Positions 17,806-25,738 of a DNA stretch of 64,000 nucleotides are shown here, in pieces. The first letter of the stretch is position 1. Each line of letters opens with the position of its first letter. Under the pieces are notes generated by a model. That model saw only the letters and a list, made by a program, of their open reading frames with translations, did not search any database and was not told where the DNA came from. The translations under genes and the position numbers were made by a program. The stretch is from an uncultured Lachnospiraceae bacterium. GTDB lineage: Bacteria > Bacillota > Clostridia > Lachnospirales > Lachnospiraceae. The stretch is taken from the NCBI GenBank assembly GCA_947086895.1, contig CAMUAR010000013.1:1-64000 (forward strand), given 5' to 3'.

Positions 17806-18741
17806 TCACCTTTCCGCCTTTACATCAAACAGCGCGTCCACAAACGCCTCCGGGTCAAAACGCTGCAGATCGTCAATCTTTTCTCCAACCCCAATATATT
17901 TTACCGGAATATTTAATTCAGATTGAATTGCAATCGCAATACCACCTTTTGCGGTTCCGTCTAATTTTGTTAAAATAATTCCTGTCAGTTCTGCCACATC
18001 ATTAAACTGCCTTGCCTGTGCTAATGCATTCTGACCGGTTGTTCCGTCCAAAACAACAAGCGTTTCTCTGTTTGCCTCCGGATACTCTCTGCTGATCACG
18101 CGATCAATCTTTCTTAGTTCCTCGACAAGATTTTTTTTATTGTGTAATCTTCCTGCTGTGTCGCAGATTAAAATATCAGCGTTTTTGGATTTTGCCGAAT
18201 TAACCGCGTCAAAAATAACCGCCGCTGGGTCGGAACCCTCCTTCTGCGCAATAATATCAACCTGCGCCCGGTGCGCCCACTCCATCAGCTGTTCCACCGC
18301 AGCAGCCCGAAACGTATCCGCCGCCGCCACAAGCACTTTTTTTCCCTTGTCTTTTAAAAGCCCTGCAAGTTTCCCGACGGATGTTGTTTTTCCAACCCCA
18401 TTCACTCCAATTACAAGCAGAACCGTCTTTTTTTCTTCAAAATCATAAGCGTCCTCCGGCAGACTCATCTGCTCTTTAATACTGGAAATCAAAAGCTGTC
18501 TGCACTGAGCTGGTTCCTTAATTTTATTTTCTTTTACCTTCTCCTTTAGATTGTCGAGGATGGAACTGGTTGCGTTCACACCGATATCTGCCATAATCAA
18601 GATTTCCTCCAGCTCCTCATAAAAGTCATCATCAATGCTCCCCGACCCGGAAAAAATCGCTTCGATCCCGGAAACGATACTGTTTCTTGTCTTGGCAAGC
18701 CCTTCTGCCAGCCTTCCAAAAAATCCCTTTTTCTCGCCCAT
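17806..18741 (-). CDS. ftsY: signal recognition particle receptor FtsY
   Basis: 311 residues. The ATG at 18741 has GAGG 7 nt upstream; an in-frame ATG two codons earlier abuts the SD. The NG domain of SRP GTPases is complete: G1 GVNGVGKTTSVGKLAG, DTFRAAAVEQL, G3 ICDTAGRLHNK, G4 LTKLDGTAKGG, and a C-terminal GVGEKIDDLQRFDPE. The N-terminal A domain is very short, as in many Firmicutes. It docks ribosome-SRP complexes at the membrane. Third gene of the common rnc-smc-ftsY cluster. Confidence 0.97.
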   Translation of the reverse strand: MGEKKGFFGRLAEGLAKTRNSIVSGIEAIFSGSGSIDDDFYEELEEILIMADIGVNATSSILDNLKEKVKENKIKEPAQCRQLLISSIKEQMSLPEDAYDFEEKKTVLLVIGVNGVGKTTSVGKLAGLLKDKGKKVLVAAADTFRAAAVEQLMEWAHRAQVDIIAQKEGSDPAAVIFDAVNSAKSKNADILICDTAGRLHNKKNLVEELRKIDRVISREYPEANRETLVVLDGTTGQNALAQARQFNDVAELTGIILTKLDGTAKGGIAIAIQSELNIPVKYIGVGEKIDDLQRFDPEAFVDALFDVKAER

Positions 18742-18858
18742 ACACATACCTCAACTTTCCTTATTTGTTCGTTCCAACATCCATATTCTTTTTTCTTCTG
18801 TACAAGTTATGGTCTATCTTTTTATATATATACGTTTTTCACTGCAATATACCGCCAG

Positions 18859-21800
18859 TTATGATACTGCATCTTCAACCAAGCTGACAGACACCAAAGT
18901 AGAAACGCCCTTTTCCTGCATTGTTATCCCGTATAAAATATCCGCTGCTGCCATTGTTCCTCTGCGGTGTGTAATCACGATAAATTGTGTATCTTTTGTC
19001 AACTTATGCAGGTATTTTGCATAACGTTTTACATTGGAGTCATCCAGCGCCGCCTCAATCTCGTCAAGCAGACAAAAAGGAGACGGCTTTAAGTTCTGAA
19101 TCGCAAACAATAAAGAGATCGCTGTCAACGCCTTTTCTCCGCCCGACAGCTGCATCATATTCTGAAGCTTTTTTCCCGGTGGCTGCGCGATAATTCGAAT
19201 TCCAGCAAGCAGAATATCCTCGTCCTCATTCAGCGCAAGCGCAGCTTTTCCTCCGCCGAACAATTCCTGAAACACACGATTAAATTGCTCTGCAATCTCA
19301 GCAAATTTCTCTGTAAATTGTCTGCGCATCTCCGTGTCAAGTTCTGAGATAATTCCCAAAAGTGCCTGTTCGGAATCCCGCAAATCATCCCTTTGTCCAG
19401 ACAAAAAAATACAGCGTTCTGACACCTGTCTATAATCCTCAATCGCGTTGACATTCACATCGCCCAGTCCTTTGATCTGCCCTTTTAACTCAGAGATTCT
19501 CTTTTTGTTCTGCTGCGGATCACAAAATTCTTCCTGCTTCCAACCCGCTGCGGCGGACGGCGTAAGTTCGTACTCCTCCCACAGATATCCAATATGTGCT
19601 TCCATCGCGCCTGCAAGCTTTTCCTGCTGACTTGACAGACGAAATACTTCTTTATCAAGCGCGCCGATTCTCGCGGACAATTCCTCTCTTTTCGCAAAAA
19701 ATCCTTTGTGCAGTTTTGTTTTTTCTTCGCGCTGTCTGGACAATCCCTCAATTTTCTGCGCAAGTTCCTCTGTTCGACCAGCATTTTTTTTGCGCCATTC
19801 CCGCTTTTTTGCAAGTTCCTCTTCTTTTTCTTTTCTTGAGTCCTCAAAGCCTTCTGCATCTTTTTTTAACTTTTCTTTTTCTTCCTCGAAACGAACAATC
19901 TCCGTATGGACGCGCTGGATATTTTCCAGAATATTTCCGCTGTTTTGTTCTAACCCAGAAAACTTTACCTTCAGCGCAGACAATTCCTCCTGCGCTTCCT
20001 GCTCTTTTTTTTGCTCTTCTTTTAAAAGCACACCGCACTCGTCCACCCTCTTTTCCAGACGAAAACGATAAGCTGCATTCTCTTCGCACTGCTTTGACAA
20101 CTGCCTGATATTTTCCTGCAGCGCGGCGGTCTGTTTTTCCATCGCGCGCAGCTGCTCAGCAAACTCGACATACTGTCTTACAAGTTCCTGACTTTTTTCC
20201 ACGGCCTGCTCAAGCCCTATTTTTGTTGAATTCAAAACAATGGAACATTCCCTTAATTCCGCTTTTGCTCTCTCGGCCTGCTCGCGCAGTTCATTTCGTC
20301 TGGCGCGCTTTTTTTCGCGCAGATCAGAAAAATATTCCATCTGTCCTTTTTCCCGCTCAGCCCGCTCTTCTAATTCCTCCATCTCCCGCCGTCTTGCAAG
20401 CAGATTTCCTGAATTTTTGTATGCTCCGCCGGACAGTGAACCGCCGGGATTTAATTGCTCTCCCGCAAGTGTTACAATGCGCAGTGTATAACTGTATTTT
20501 CTTGCAATAGCAAGCGCATGGTCTATCACATCCACGACAATCACTCGACCGAGCAAAAACTGCACAAGCGTGCTATACTGCTTATCTGCCGCAACAAGAG
20601 ACGATGCAAGACCAACAACCCCCTGCTCGCGCAGCACGGCAGAATTATTGTTTTTTATCGGCGTTATGCTTGTCAGAGGTAAAAACGTCGCCCGCCCCGC
20701 CTTGTTTTTCTTTAAAAACTCGATCAGGGATTTCGCCGTCTGTTCATCCTCTGTCACAATATTTTGAATGCTTGCGCCAAGCGCTGTCTCAATTGCGATC
20801 TCATAGTTTTTCTCAACTTGAACCAAGTCTGCCACAACGCCTTTAATCCCTGGAAATTTCTCTTTCTGCTCCATAATGCGCCGGATGCTGCCGCCGTAAC
20901 CCTCGTACCGTTCTGCGATATCTTTCAGAGAATCCAGTCTGGAACGATCCGACAAAAACGCCCGCTGTGCGTCCTCAAGTTTTTTTCCTATCTCGTTGAT
21001 TTCCTGCCCTTCCTGCGCCGCAGCGGTCTCCAAATTTTTAACTTCCTCTTCTTTGTCCTGCGCTGCCTGCAAAGCTTCCTGAAACTTTTTGCGGCAGACT
21101 TTTACTACCTCCTCAGCTTCCGCCTCCAAACTTTTATGTCCAATGGCACGTTTGTTCAGCTCCGCCTTCTGGATTGCATTCTGCTCCCGTATTGTCTCAT
21201 ATCGTTCAAGATTTGCCTTATTGTTTGAGTTTTCATTTAACACGCGGAAAATCTCGCTGCTTCCCTCCTCAGCTTCCTGGTTAATCTGCGTTATTTTTTC
21301 TCGTATCTGCTGAATTTTTTCTGCCGCTTTTGTCTGTTCATCATCCAGAGCATCAAGGATCTTATCAATTTCTTCCTTTTTTGTAATATACTCATTAAGT
21401 TCTTTTTGTTTTATATCTAAATTGTTTTGTACTTGTTTAAGCAACTCCGAAAAGTGCAGGTTATTCTGCAAAAGTGCATCCATCTGTTCAAGCAGAAGCC
21501 GGATCTCTCCCTCCGTTTTCTCATACTCTACCTCAAGGCGCGATTTTTCTTCTTTTGCCGCGTCAATTGCGGCGGTGTACTGTTCAAGTTCTTGTTCCAT
21601 ACGCTCGTATTCTGCTTTTGTATTGTCATAAGCGCGCCTTGTATCGTTAAGATCCCCTGAAACAGTTTCTTTTTTTTTCTCCAGCTCCTGTGTTAATACC
21701 GTGTTTTTCTCTTGCTCCAAAATAAACTGATTGACTTCCACCTTCTTTAGTTCCTCGCGGCACTTTAAATATTCCTTTGCCACTGCCGCCTGCTTTTCCA

Positions 21801-22413
21801 GCGGTCCTACCTGCTTTTCTAACTCCGTGATAATATCCTGCACACGAGCTAAATTCGCCTGCTCCTGTGCAAGGTCCTTCTCGGCAACCGCCTTGCGCTT
21901 TTTGAATTTCACAATTCCAGCCGCCTCGTCAAACAGTTCTCTTCGCTCTTCTGGTCTGCCTGATACAATCCGGTCAATCTGCCCCTGCCCGATAATCGAA
22001 TAGCCTTCCTTCCCAATACCGGTGTCCAAGAACAATTCCTGCACATCCCGCAACCGGCATCCTGCCCCGTTCAAAAGATATTCGCTTTCACCAGAACGGT
22101 AAACCCGGCGCGCCACTGTCACTTCGTCATAGTCCACTGGAAGCTTATGGTCCGCGTTGTCAAACGTAATTGCAACATAGGCAAATCCCTGCGGCTTACG
22201 CATCTCGGTACCTGAAAAAATAACATCCTGCATACTGCTGCCGCGCAGCTGTTTTGCACTCTGCTCTCCAAGCACCCATCGCACCGCATCCGCAACATTG
22301 CTTTTTCCACTTCCGTTTGGACCGACAATTGCGGTAATGCCATCTTTAAACTCAAACAAAATCTTGTTGGCAAAAGATTTAAAGCCCTGCACTTCAATTC
22401 CCTTTAAGTACAT
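18859..22413 (-). CDS. smc: chromosome segregation protein SMC
   Basis: 1184 residues, normal length. Walker A is GPNGSGKSN at 31-39. Two long coiled coils flank a hinge at about 510-650 (YEGYGGSIRRIM to LNPGGSLSGGAYK). The ABC signature LSGGEKALTA, followed by the Walker B strand CLLDEIEAALDD, is near the C-terminus. It forms the condensin core with ScpA/ScpB. GGAGG lies 6 nt before the ATG. The gene overlaps the 3' end of rnc by 10 bp. Confidence 0.98.
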   Translation of the reverse strand: MYLKGIEVQGFKSFANKILFEFKDGITAIVGPNGSGKSNVADAVRWVLGEQSAKQLRGSSMQDVIFSGTEMRKPQGFAYVAITFDNADHKLPVDYDEVTVARRVYRSGESEYLLNGAGCRLRDVQELFLDTGIGKEGYSIIGQGQIDRIVSGRPEERRELFDEAAGIVKFKKRKAVAEKDLAQEQANLARVQDIITELEKQVGPLEKQAAVAKEYLKCREELKKVEVNQFILEQEKNTVLTQELEKKKETVSGDLNDTRRAYDNTKAEYERMEQELEQYTAAIDAAKEEKSRLEVEYEKTEGEIRLLLEQMDALLQNNLHFSELLKQVQNNLDIKQKELNEYITKKEEIDKILDALDDEQTKAAEKIQQIREKITQINQEAEEGSSEIFRVLNENSNNKANLERYETIREQNAIQKAELNKRAIGHKSLEAEAEEVVKVCRKKFQEALQAAQDKEEEVKNLETAAAQEGQEINEIGKKLEDAQRAFLSDRSRLDSLKDIAERYEGYGGSIRRIMEQKEKFPGIKGVVADLVQVEKNYEIAIETALGASIQNIVTEDEQTAKSLIEFLKKNKAGRATFLPLTSITPIKNNNSAVLREQGVVGLASSLVAADKQYSTLVQFLLGRVIVVDVIDHALAIARKYSYTLRIVTLAGEQLNPGGSLSGGAYKNSGNLLARRREMEELEERAEREKGQMEYFSDLREKKRARRNELREQAERAKAELRECSIVLNSTKIGLEQAVEKSQELVRQYVEFAEQLRAMEKQTAALQENIRQLSKQCEENAAYRFRLEKRVDECGVLLKEEQKKEQEAQEELSALKVKFSGLEQNSGNILENIQRVHTEIVRFEEEKEKLKKDAEGFEDSRKEKEEELAKKREWRKKNAGRTEELAQKIEGLSRQREEKTKLHKGFFAKREELSARIGALDKEVFRLSSQQEKLAGAMEAHIGYLWEEYELTPSAAAGWKQEEFCDPQQNKKRISELKGQIKGLGDVNVNAIEDYRQVSERCIFLSGQRDDLRDSEQALLGIISELDTEMRRQFTEKFAEIAEQFNRVFQELFGGGKAALALNEDEDILLAGIRIIAQPPGKKLQNMMQLSGGEKALTAISLLFAIQNLKPSPFCLLDEIEAALDDSNVKRYAKYLHKLTKDTQFIVITHRRGTMAAADILYGITMQEKGVSTLVSVSLVEDAVS

Positions 22414-23105
22414 GGTGTACCTCCGCCTGCACGAAGCGCAAGAATTGCGCGGTATGCCGCCTCCTGCTCGGCAGCTTTTTTTGTTCTTCCCACTCCCTTG
22501 GTCACCAGACCATTCTCCACAATCGCCTTAACGCAAAATGTTTTATTATGGTCTGGACCGGATTCCGAGACAAGCTCATATACAACTTTGCCCTTTCCTT
22601 TTCCCTGGATAATTTCCTGTAAAATAGTCTTACTATCATAAAAGAGCTTCTTATGTTCAATATCATTCAACACATGCATTCGCACAAACTCTTTTGCATT
22701 AGTAAAACCACCGTCCAGATAGATTGCGCCAATCATAGCCTCAAGAGCATCTGATAAAATAGAGTCCCGCTCTGCTCCTCCGGATGCCTGCTCCCCTCTT
22801 CCAAGGTAAAGTTCATCTCCTAAACTAAGCTCTCGCGCACAATATGCAAGCGCTGGTTCACAGACAAGGCTCGCGCGGAGTTTTGACATTTCTCCCTCTG
22901 TCATATCCGCATTATCGCAAAAAATCACCTCGCTCGAAACAAGTTCCAGCACCGCGTCCCCCAAAAACTCCAACCGCTCATTGTCCGACACCTGACGTAT
23001 TTTTCTCTCATTGGCATACGAACTATGTGTCAGCGCCTGCAGCAGCAGAGAGCGATCCGAAAAAACATAGCCTAGCCTCTCCTCCAATTTCATAGAATTT
23101 TCCAT
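22404..23105 (-). CDS. rnc: ribonuclease III
   Basis: 233 residues from ATG 23105; a start at 23093 (MKLEER) is equally plausible, since neither has a strong SD. The RNase III signature NERLEFLGDAVLELV is present with catalytic Glu and Asp. The second catalytic motif is DALEAMIGAIYLDGG, and a C-terminal double-stranded RNA-binding domain starts near residue 160. It cuts double-stranded RNA in rRNA processing. The gene has a leader of over 300 nt with several hairpins and a long repeat element, which may allow autocontrol (inference; known for some rnc genes). Confidence 0.95.
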   Translation of the reverse strand: MENSMKLEERLGYVFSDRSLLLQALTHSSYANERKIRQVSDNERLEFLGDAVLELVSSEVIFCDNADMTEGEMSKLRASLVCEPALAYCARELSLGDELYLGRGEQASGGAERDSILSDALEAMIGAIYLDGGFTNAKEFVRMHVLNDIEHKKLFYDSKTILQEIIQGKGKGKVVYELVSESGPDHNKTFCVKAIVENGLVTKGVGRTKKAAEQEAAYRAILALRAGGGTPCT

Positions 23106-23162
23106 TTCTGCGCCACTTTTCTCCCTGAAACAGTTCGTGTCAAACAGCGCACAGACACAAAC
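23094..23162 (-). repeat. long leader repeat upstream of rnc
   Basis: On the minus strand a 9-bp stem (23154-23162 with 23133-23141, one G-U) has a 12-nt loop, TGTGCGCTGTTT. About 20-30 nt later comes GCAGAAATGGAAA before the start. The same stem, near-identical loop and same GCAGAAATGGAAA occur upstream of the aconitase gene at 37258-37330. Confidence 0.72.
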
Positions 23163-23185
23163 CTTTATTTCCCCTTTCCTACAAA

Positions 23186-23204
23186 TACTGCACATAATGC
23201 AGTA
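23186..23204 (-). other. hairpin in the rnc leader
   Basis: A 7-bp perfect stem TACTGCA/TGCAGTA with a 5-nt loop. A second perfect hairpin (GTATGC, TGC, GCATAC) lies at 23230-23244. Neither is followed by a T-run on the minus strand, so neither looks like a terminator. Confidence 0.6.
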
Positions 23205-23252
23205 CTAACATAGCATCTTTATTCCCCCAGTATGCTGCGCATACAGCAAAGA

Positions 23253-23288
23253 AACCGTGTGGGACTCCCGAAGGATTTCCACACGGTT
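23253..23288 (-). terminator. probable terminator after acpP
   Basis: A 10-bp perfect stem AACCGTGTGG/CCACACGGTT with a 16-nt loop, followed on the minus strand by TTTCTTTGC. It lies about 130 bp after the acpP stop. The T-run is short, so read-through into rnc is possible. The remaining 23289-23420 stretch shows no coding frame or RNA gene I recognise. Confidence 0.58.
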
Positions 23289-23420
23289 AAAACTTCTTTA
23301 TCCCTGTCACACTGCATGAAAAACCACCTACAACTGCCTAGGATTCATTCCTGCGTTCTGCAGCCCTAATCTTTGCTGTATCGCATTCTGCCAGAACATT
23401 GGCGGTTTTACACAGCCCGA

Positions 23421-23651
23421 TTAGTTTAAAGAACTCTTAATTTTCTCTACAGCATCTCCAACCGTGGCGATCTTCTCTGCTTCCTCATTCGGAATCTCAA
23501 TATCAAACTCCTCCTCGATACCCATAATAATCTGGAAAATATCCAGGGAATCTGCACCAAGGTCATCCACGAATGTTGTATCAAGTTTGATCTCCTCCTC
23601 ATTCGCATTCAATACCTCGCAAATAATCTTCTTCAGCTTTTCAAATTCCAT
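23421..23651 (-). CDS. acpP: acyl carrier protein
   Basis: 76 residues, acidic and helical. The phosphopantetheine attachment motif is GADSLD with Ser35, preceded by the usual DDL. It carries the growing acyl chain in fatty acid synthesis. It starts 24 bp after plsX, a common pairing in Firmicutes. GCGG lies about 9 nt before the ATG. Confidence 0.97.
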   Translation of the reverse strand: MEFEKLKKIICEVLNANEEEIKLDTTFVDDLGADSLDIFQIIMGIEEEFDIEIPNEEAEKIATVGDAVEKIKSSLN

Positions 23652-23675
23652 GATTGATTGTCCGCCTTTCTTTGA

Positions 23676-24692
23676 TTAAATTCTTTCCTGTACCGCGATA
23701 TTCGCAGCAATCTTCTCATTGATCCGCTCGTGCTTAAAAGCAATGCACTGGAGAATGGAGTTCTTAATTTCAACTCCCTTTGAACTTCCATGACTTTTTA
23801 TCACCAGCCCATTTAGCCCTAACATCGGCGCTCCGCCGTACTGTGCTAAGTCAAACCCCCGCATCGCCTTTTTCAACTGCGGCTTTACAAGTGCAGCGCC
23901 AAGAGTGCTGAGCGGTGTTGCTGTCATGCTCTGCTTGATCTTTTTGACAAGCGACATAGCAAGACCCTCGTAAAGCTTTAAAATAACATTGCCGACAAAC
24001 GCTTCTGTAACAATAACGTCCGCTGCCCCATTCGGTATTTCTCTTGACTCAATGCTCCCAATAAAATTGATTTCATTGCAGTTTTTCAACAGTGGGAATG
24101 TCTCCTTTACAAGCATGTTGCCTTTCTCTTCCTCCACGCCAATGTTGACAATCGCAACGCGCGGATTCTTAACCCCGACAACATTTTCCATGTAGATCGA
24201 ACCCATCTTTGCAAACTGCACCAAATGAGAAGCTCTTGCATCCACATTCGCCCCGCAGTCAACAAGAAGCGCAACGCCGTCCATGGTTGGAATCAACGGT
24301 GCAAGTGGAGGCCGCTCCACGCCTTTGATCCTCCCAATCACCAGCTGAGCGCCGACAAGCACTGCGCCAGTACTGCCCGCAGATACAAAAGCATCTGCCG
24401 TGCCGCTTTTGACAAGGCTCATCGCCACAACGATGGAAGAATCTTTTTTTCTGCGAATCGCTAAGACTGGTGCCTCGTCGTTTGTGATCACCTCGCCCGC
24501 ATTCACAATATGCAGCCTGTCCTGCGGGTATTGGTACTGCTCAAGCTCCTTTTCCAAAAGCTCCTGCCGTCCTACAAGGAACACCTCAACCTCAGGACGC
24601 TCAAGCAATGCATCGATAGTTCCTTTTACAATTTCACCCGGCGAATTGTCTCCGCCCATGGCATCCACTGCAACCTTCACACTTTCCTGCAT
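23676..24692 (-). CDS. plsX: phosphate acyltransferase PlsX
   Basis: 338 residues from ATG 24692, with GGGGGTG about 4 nt upstream. Family markers are VAVDAMGGDNSPGEIVKG at the N-terminus, FVSAGSTGAVLVGA, LVDCGANVDA, and a C-terminal GGAPMLGLNGLVIKSHGSS. PlsX converts acyl-ACP to acyl-phosphate for PlsY in phosphatidic acid synthesis. It heads a plsX-acpP unit with its own promoter 35 bp upstream. Confidence 0.96.
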   Translation of the reverse strand: MQESVKVAVDAMGGDNSPGEIVKGTIDALLERPEVEVFLVGRQELLEKELEQYQYPQDRLHIVNAGEVITNDEAPVLAIRRKKDSSIVVAMSLVKSGTADAFVSAGSTGAVLVGAQLVIGRIKGVERPPLAPLIPTMDGVALLVDCGANVDARASHLVQFAKMGSIYMENVVGVKNPRVAIVNIGVEEEKGNMLVKETFPLLKNCNEINFIGSIESREIPNGAADVIVTEAFVGNVILKLYEGLAMSLVKKIKQSMTATPLSTLGAALVKPQLKKAMRGFDLAQYGGAPMLGLNGLVIKSHGSSKGVEIKNSILQCIAFKHERINEKIAANIAVQERI

Positions 24693-24726
24693 CTTACACC
24701 CCCGCATTATGCTGTTCCTCGCTATC

Positions 24727-24755
24727 ACTATACTAGAACATTATTAAAAAATCAA
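24727..24755 (-). promoter_or_regulatory. plsX-acpP promoter
   Basis: On the minus strand TTGATT (24755-24750), a 17-bp spacer and TATAGT (24732-24727). No clear FapR palindrome was seen next to it. Confidence 0.6.
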
Positions 24756-24781
24756 CACTTAATTTGTAAAAATTTCAATGC

Positions 24782-25558
24782 TTACTTCTTCTGATAAAAG
24801 AACGATTGGAACGTGTCATATCCCAACTTCTCCGGCTGGATAATCTGCTCTGTGCTTCCGACAAACAAAAAGCACTTTTGTTTCAGCGAAGCGTTAAACT
24901 TCCGGTAGATCTCCTCTTTTGCTTCCTCCGTAAAATAGATCAGCACATTACGGCACACAATCAAATCGCACTGTGCAGGGTATGTATCCTCCAGCAGATT
25001 GTGTTTCTTAAATTCCACGCACTTTTTAATCTCATCGCTAATCTTGTAGTTTGTATCATTTATCTTTGTAAAATATTTTTTCAAAAACTCGTCTGGAAGC
25101 CCTTTTAAGCTCTTGACATTGTAGAGTCCCATCCGCGCTTTGTCAAGTACCTGCATATCAATATCCGTGGCAATAATTTTAATTCTGTTCAGCGGCATAA
25201 ATTTAGACAGCAGCATAACGAGCGAGTATGGCTCGTCGCCGGTCGAGCAAGCGGCACTCCATATTTTCAGCGTTCCGCTCTTCGACAACAGTTCAGGCAG
25301 TATCTTTTTTTCCAGCGTAACCCACTGTTCTGGATTTCGATAAAATTCCGACACATTGATCGTCAAATAATTGACGAACTCGTCAAACATCGCTTTGTTT
25401 TTTTTCAGTTCGTCCACGTACTGATGATAAGTCGTAAAACGGTGCTTCGCAATCAACGAATCAATTCTCCGCTTCATCTGGCGCTCCTTGTACGCATTCA
25501 AGTCAATCTTTGTCAACCGGAATACATCTGTTTTAAATACTTCATAACTGTCTGTCAT
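24782..25558 (-). CDS. cheR: CheR-type protein methyltransferase
   Basis: 258 residues from ATG 25558, with GGGGG about 8 nt upstream. The CheR all-alpha N-domain precedes a SAM-binding domain with NVSEFYRNPEQW, IWSAACSTGDEPYSLVMLL (SAM motif) and IVCRNVLIYF. Known family role: methylation of glutamates on chemoreceptors. No chemoreceptor, cheB or flagellar gene is in the window, so the substrate is unknown. It lies downstream of the IspH-S1 gene and upstream of plsX, without close spacing to either. Confidence 0.9.
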   Translation of the reverse strand: MTDSYEVFKTDVFRLTKIDLNAYKERQMKRRIDSLIAKHRFTTYHQYVDELKKNKAMFDEFVNYLTINVSEFYRNPEQWVTLEKKILPELLSKSGTLKIWSAACSTGDEPYSLVMLLSKFMPLNRIKIIATDIDMQVLDKARMGLYNVKSLKGLPDEFLKKYFTKINDTNYKISDEIKKCVEFKKHNLLEDTYPAQCDLIVCRNVLIYFTEEAKEEIYRKFNASLKQKCFLFVGSTEQIIQPEKLGYDTFQSFFYQKK

Positions 25559-25614
25559 GCATTTTTCCCCCATATTTATTTTTCTACAACTGTCTAGTTT
25601 TTCTTGCATACAAA

Positions 25615-25642
25615 AATCCCGGAAACATCCTGTCCCGGGATT
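25615..25642 (-). terminator. terminator downstream of the ispH-rpsA gene
   Basis: An 8-bp stem AATCCCGG/CCGGGATT with a 12-nt loop, followed on the minus strand by TTTTTG. It is the last of three related hairpin units. Confidence 0.7.
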
Positions 25643-25691
25643 CCCGGAAACTCACTACGCCGGTATCCCGGGAAACTAGCTGTCTCCGGGT
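25617..25691. repeat. three tandem GC-rich hairpin units
   Basis: TCCCGG(G)AAAC occurs at 25617, 25642 and 25666, spaced 24-25 bp. Each copy is followed by a CCGG-containing partner able to pair with it. The unit is non-coding, between the rpsA-domain gene and cheR. Confidence 0.68.
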
Positions 25692-25738
25692 CTTGTAATT
25701 ACAGCATTCCTGCCGCGGCCAAAAGGTCTCTCGGCAAA

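Noticed and set aside
23106-23195. Longer RNase III N-terminus starting at 23195
   Set aside because: The extension runs through the conserved leader hairpin and adds a Cys-rich stretch not typical of the family.
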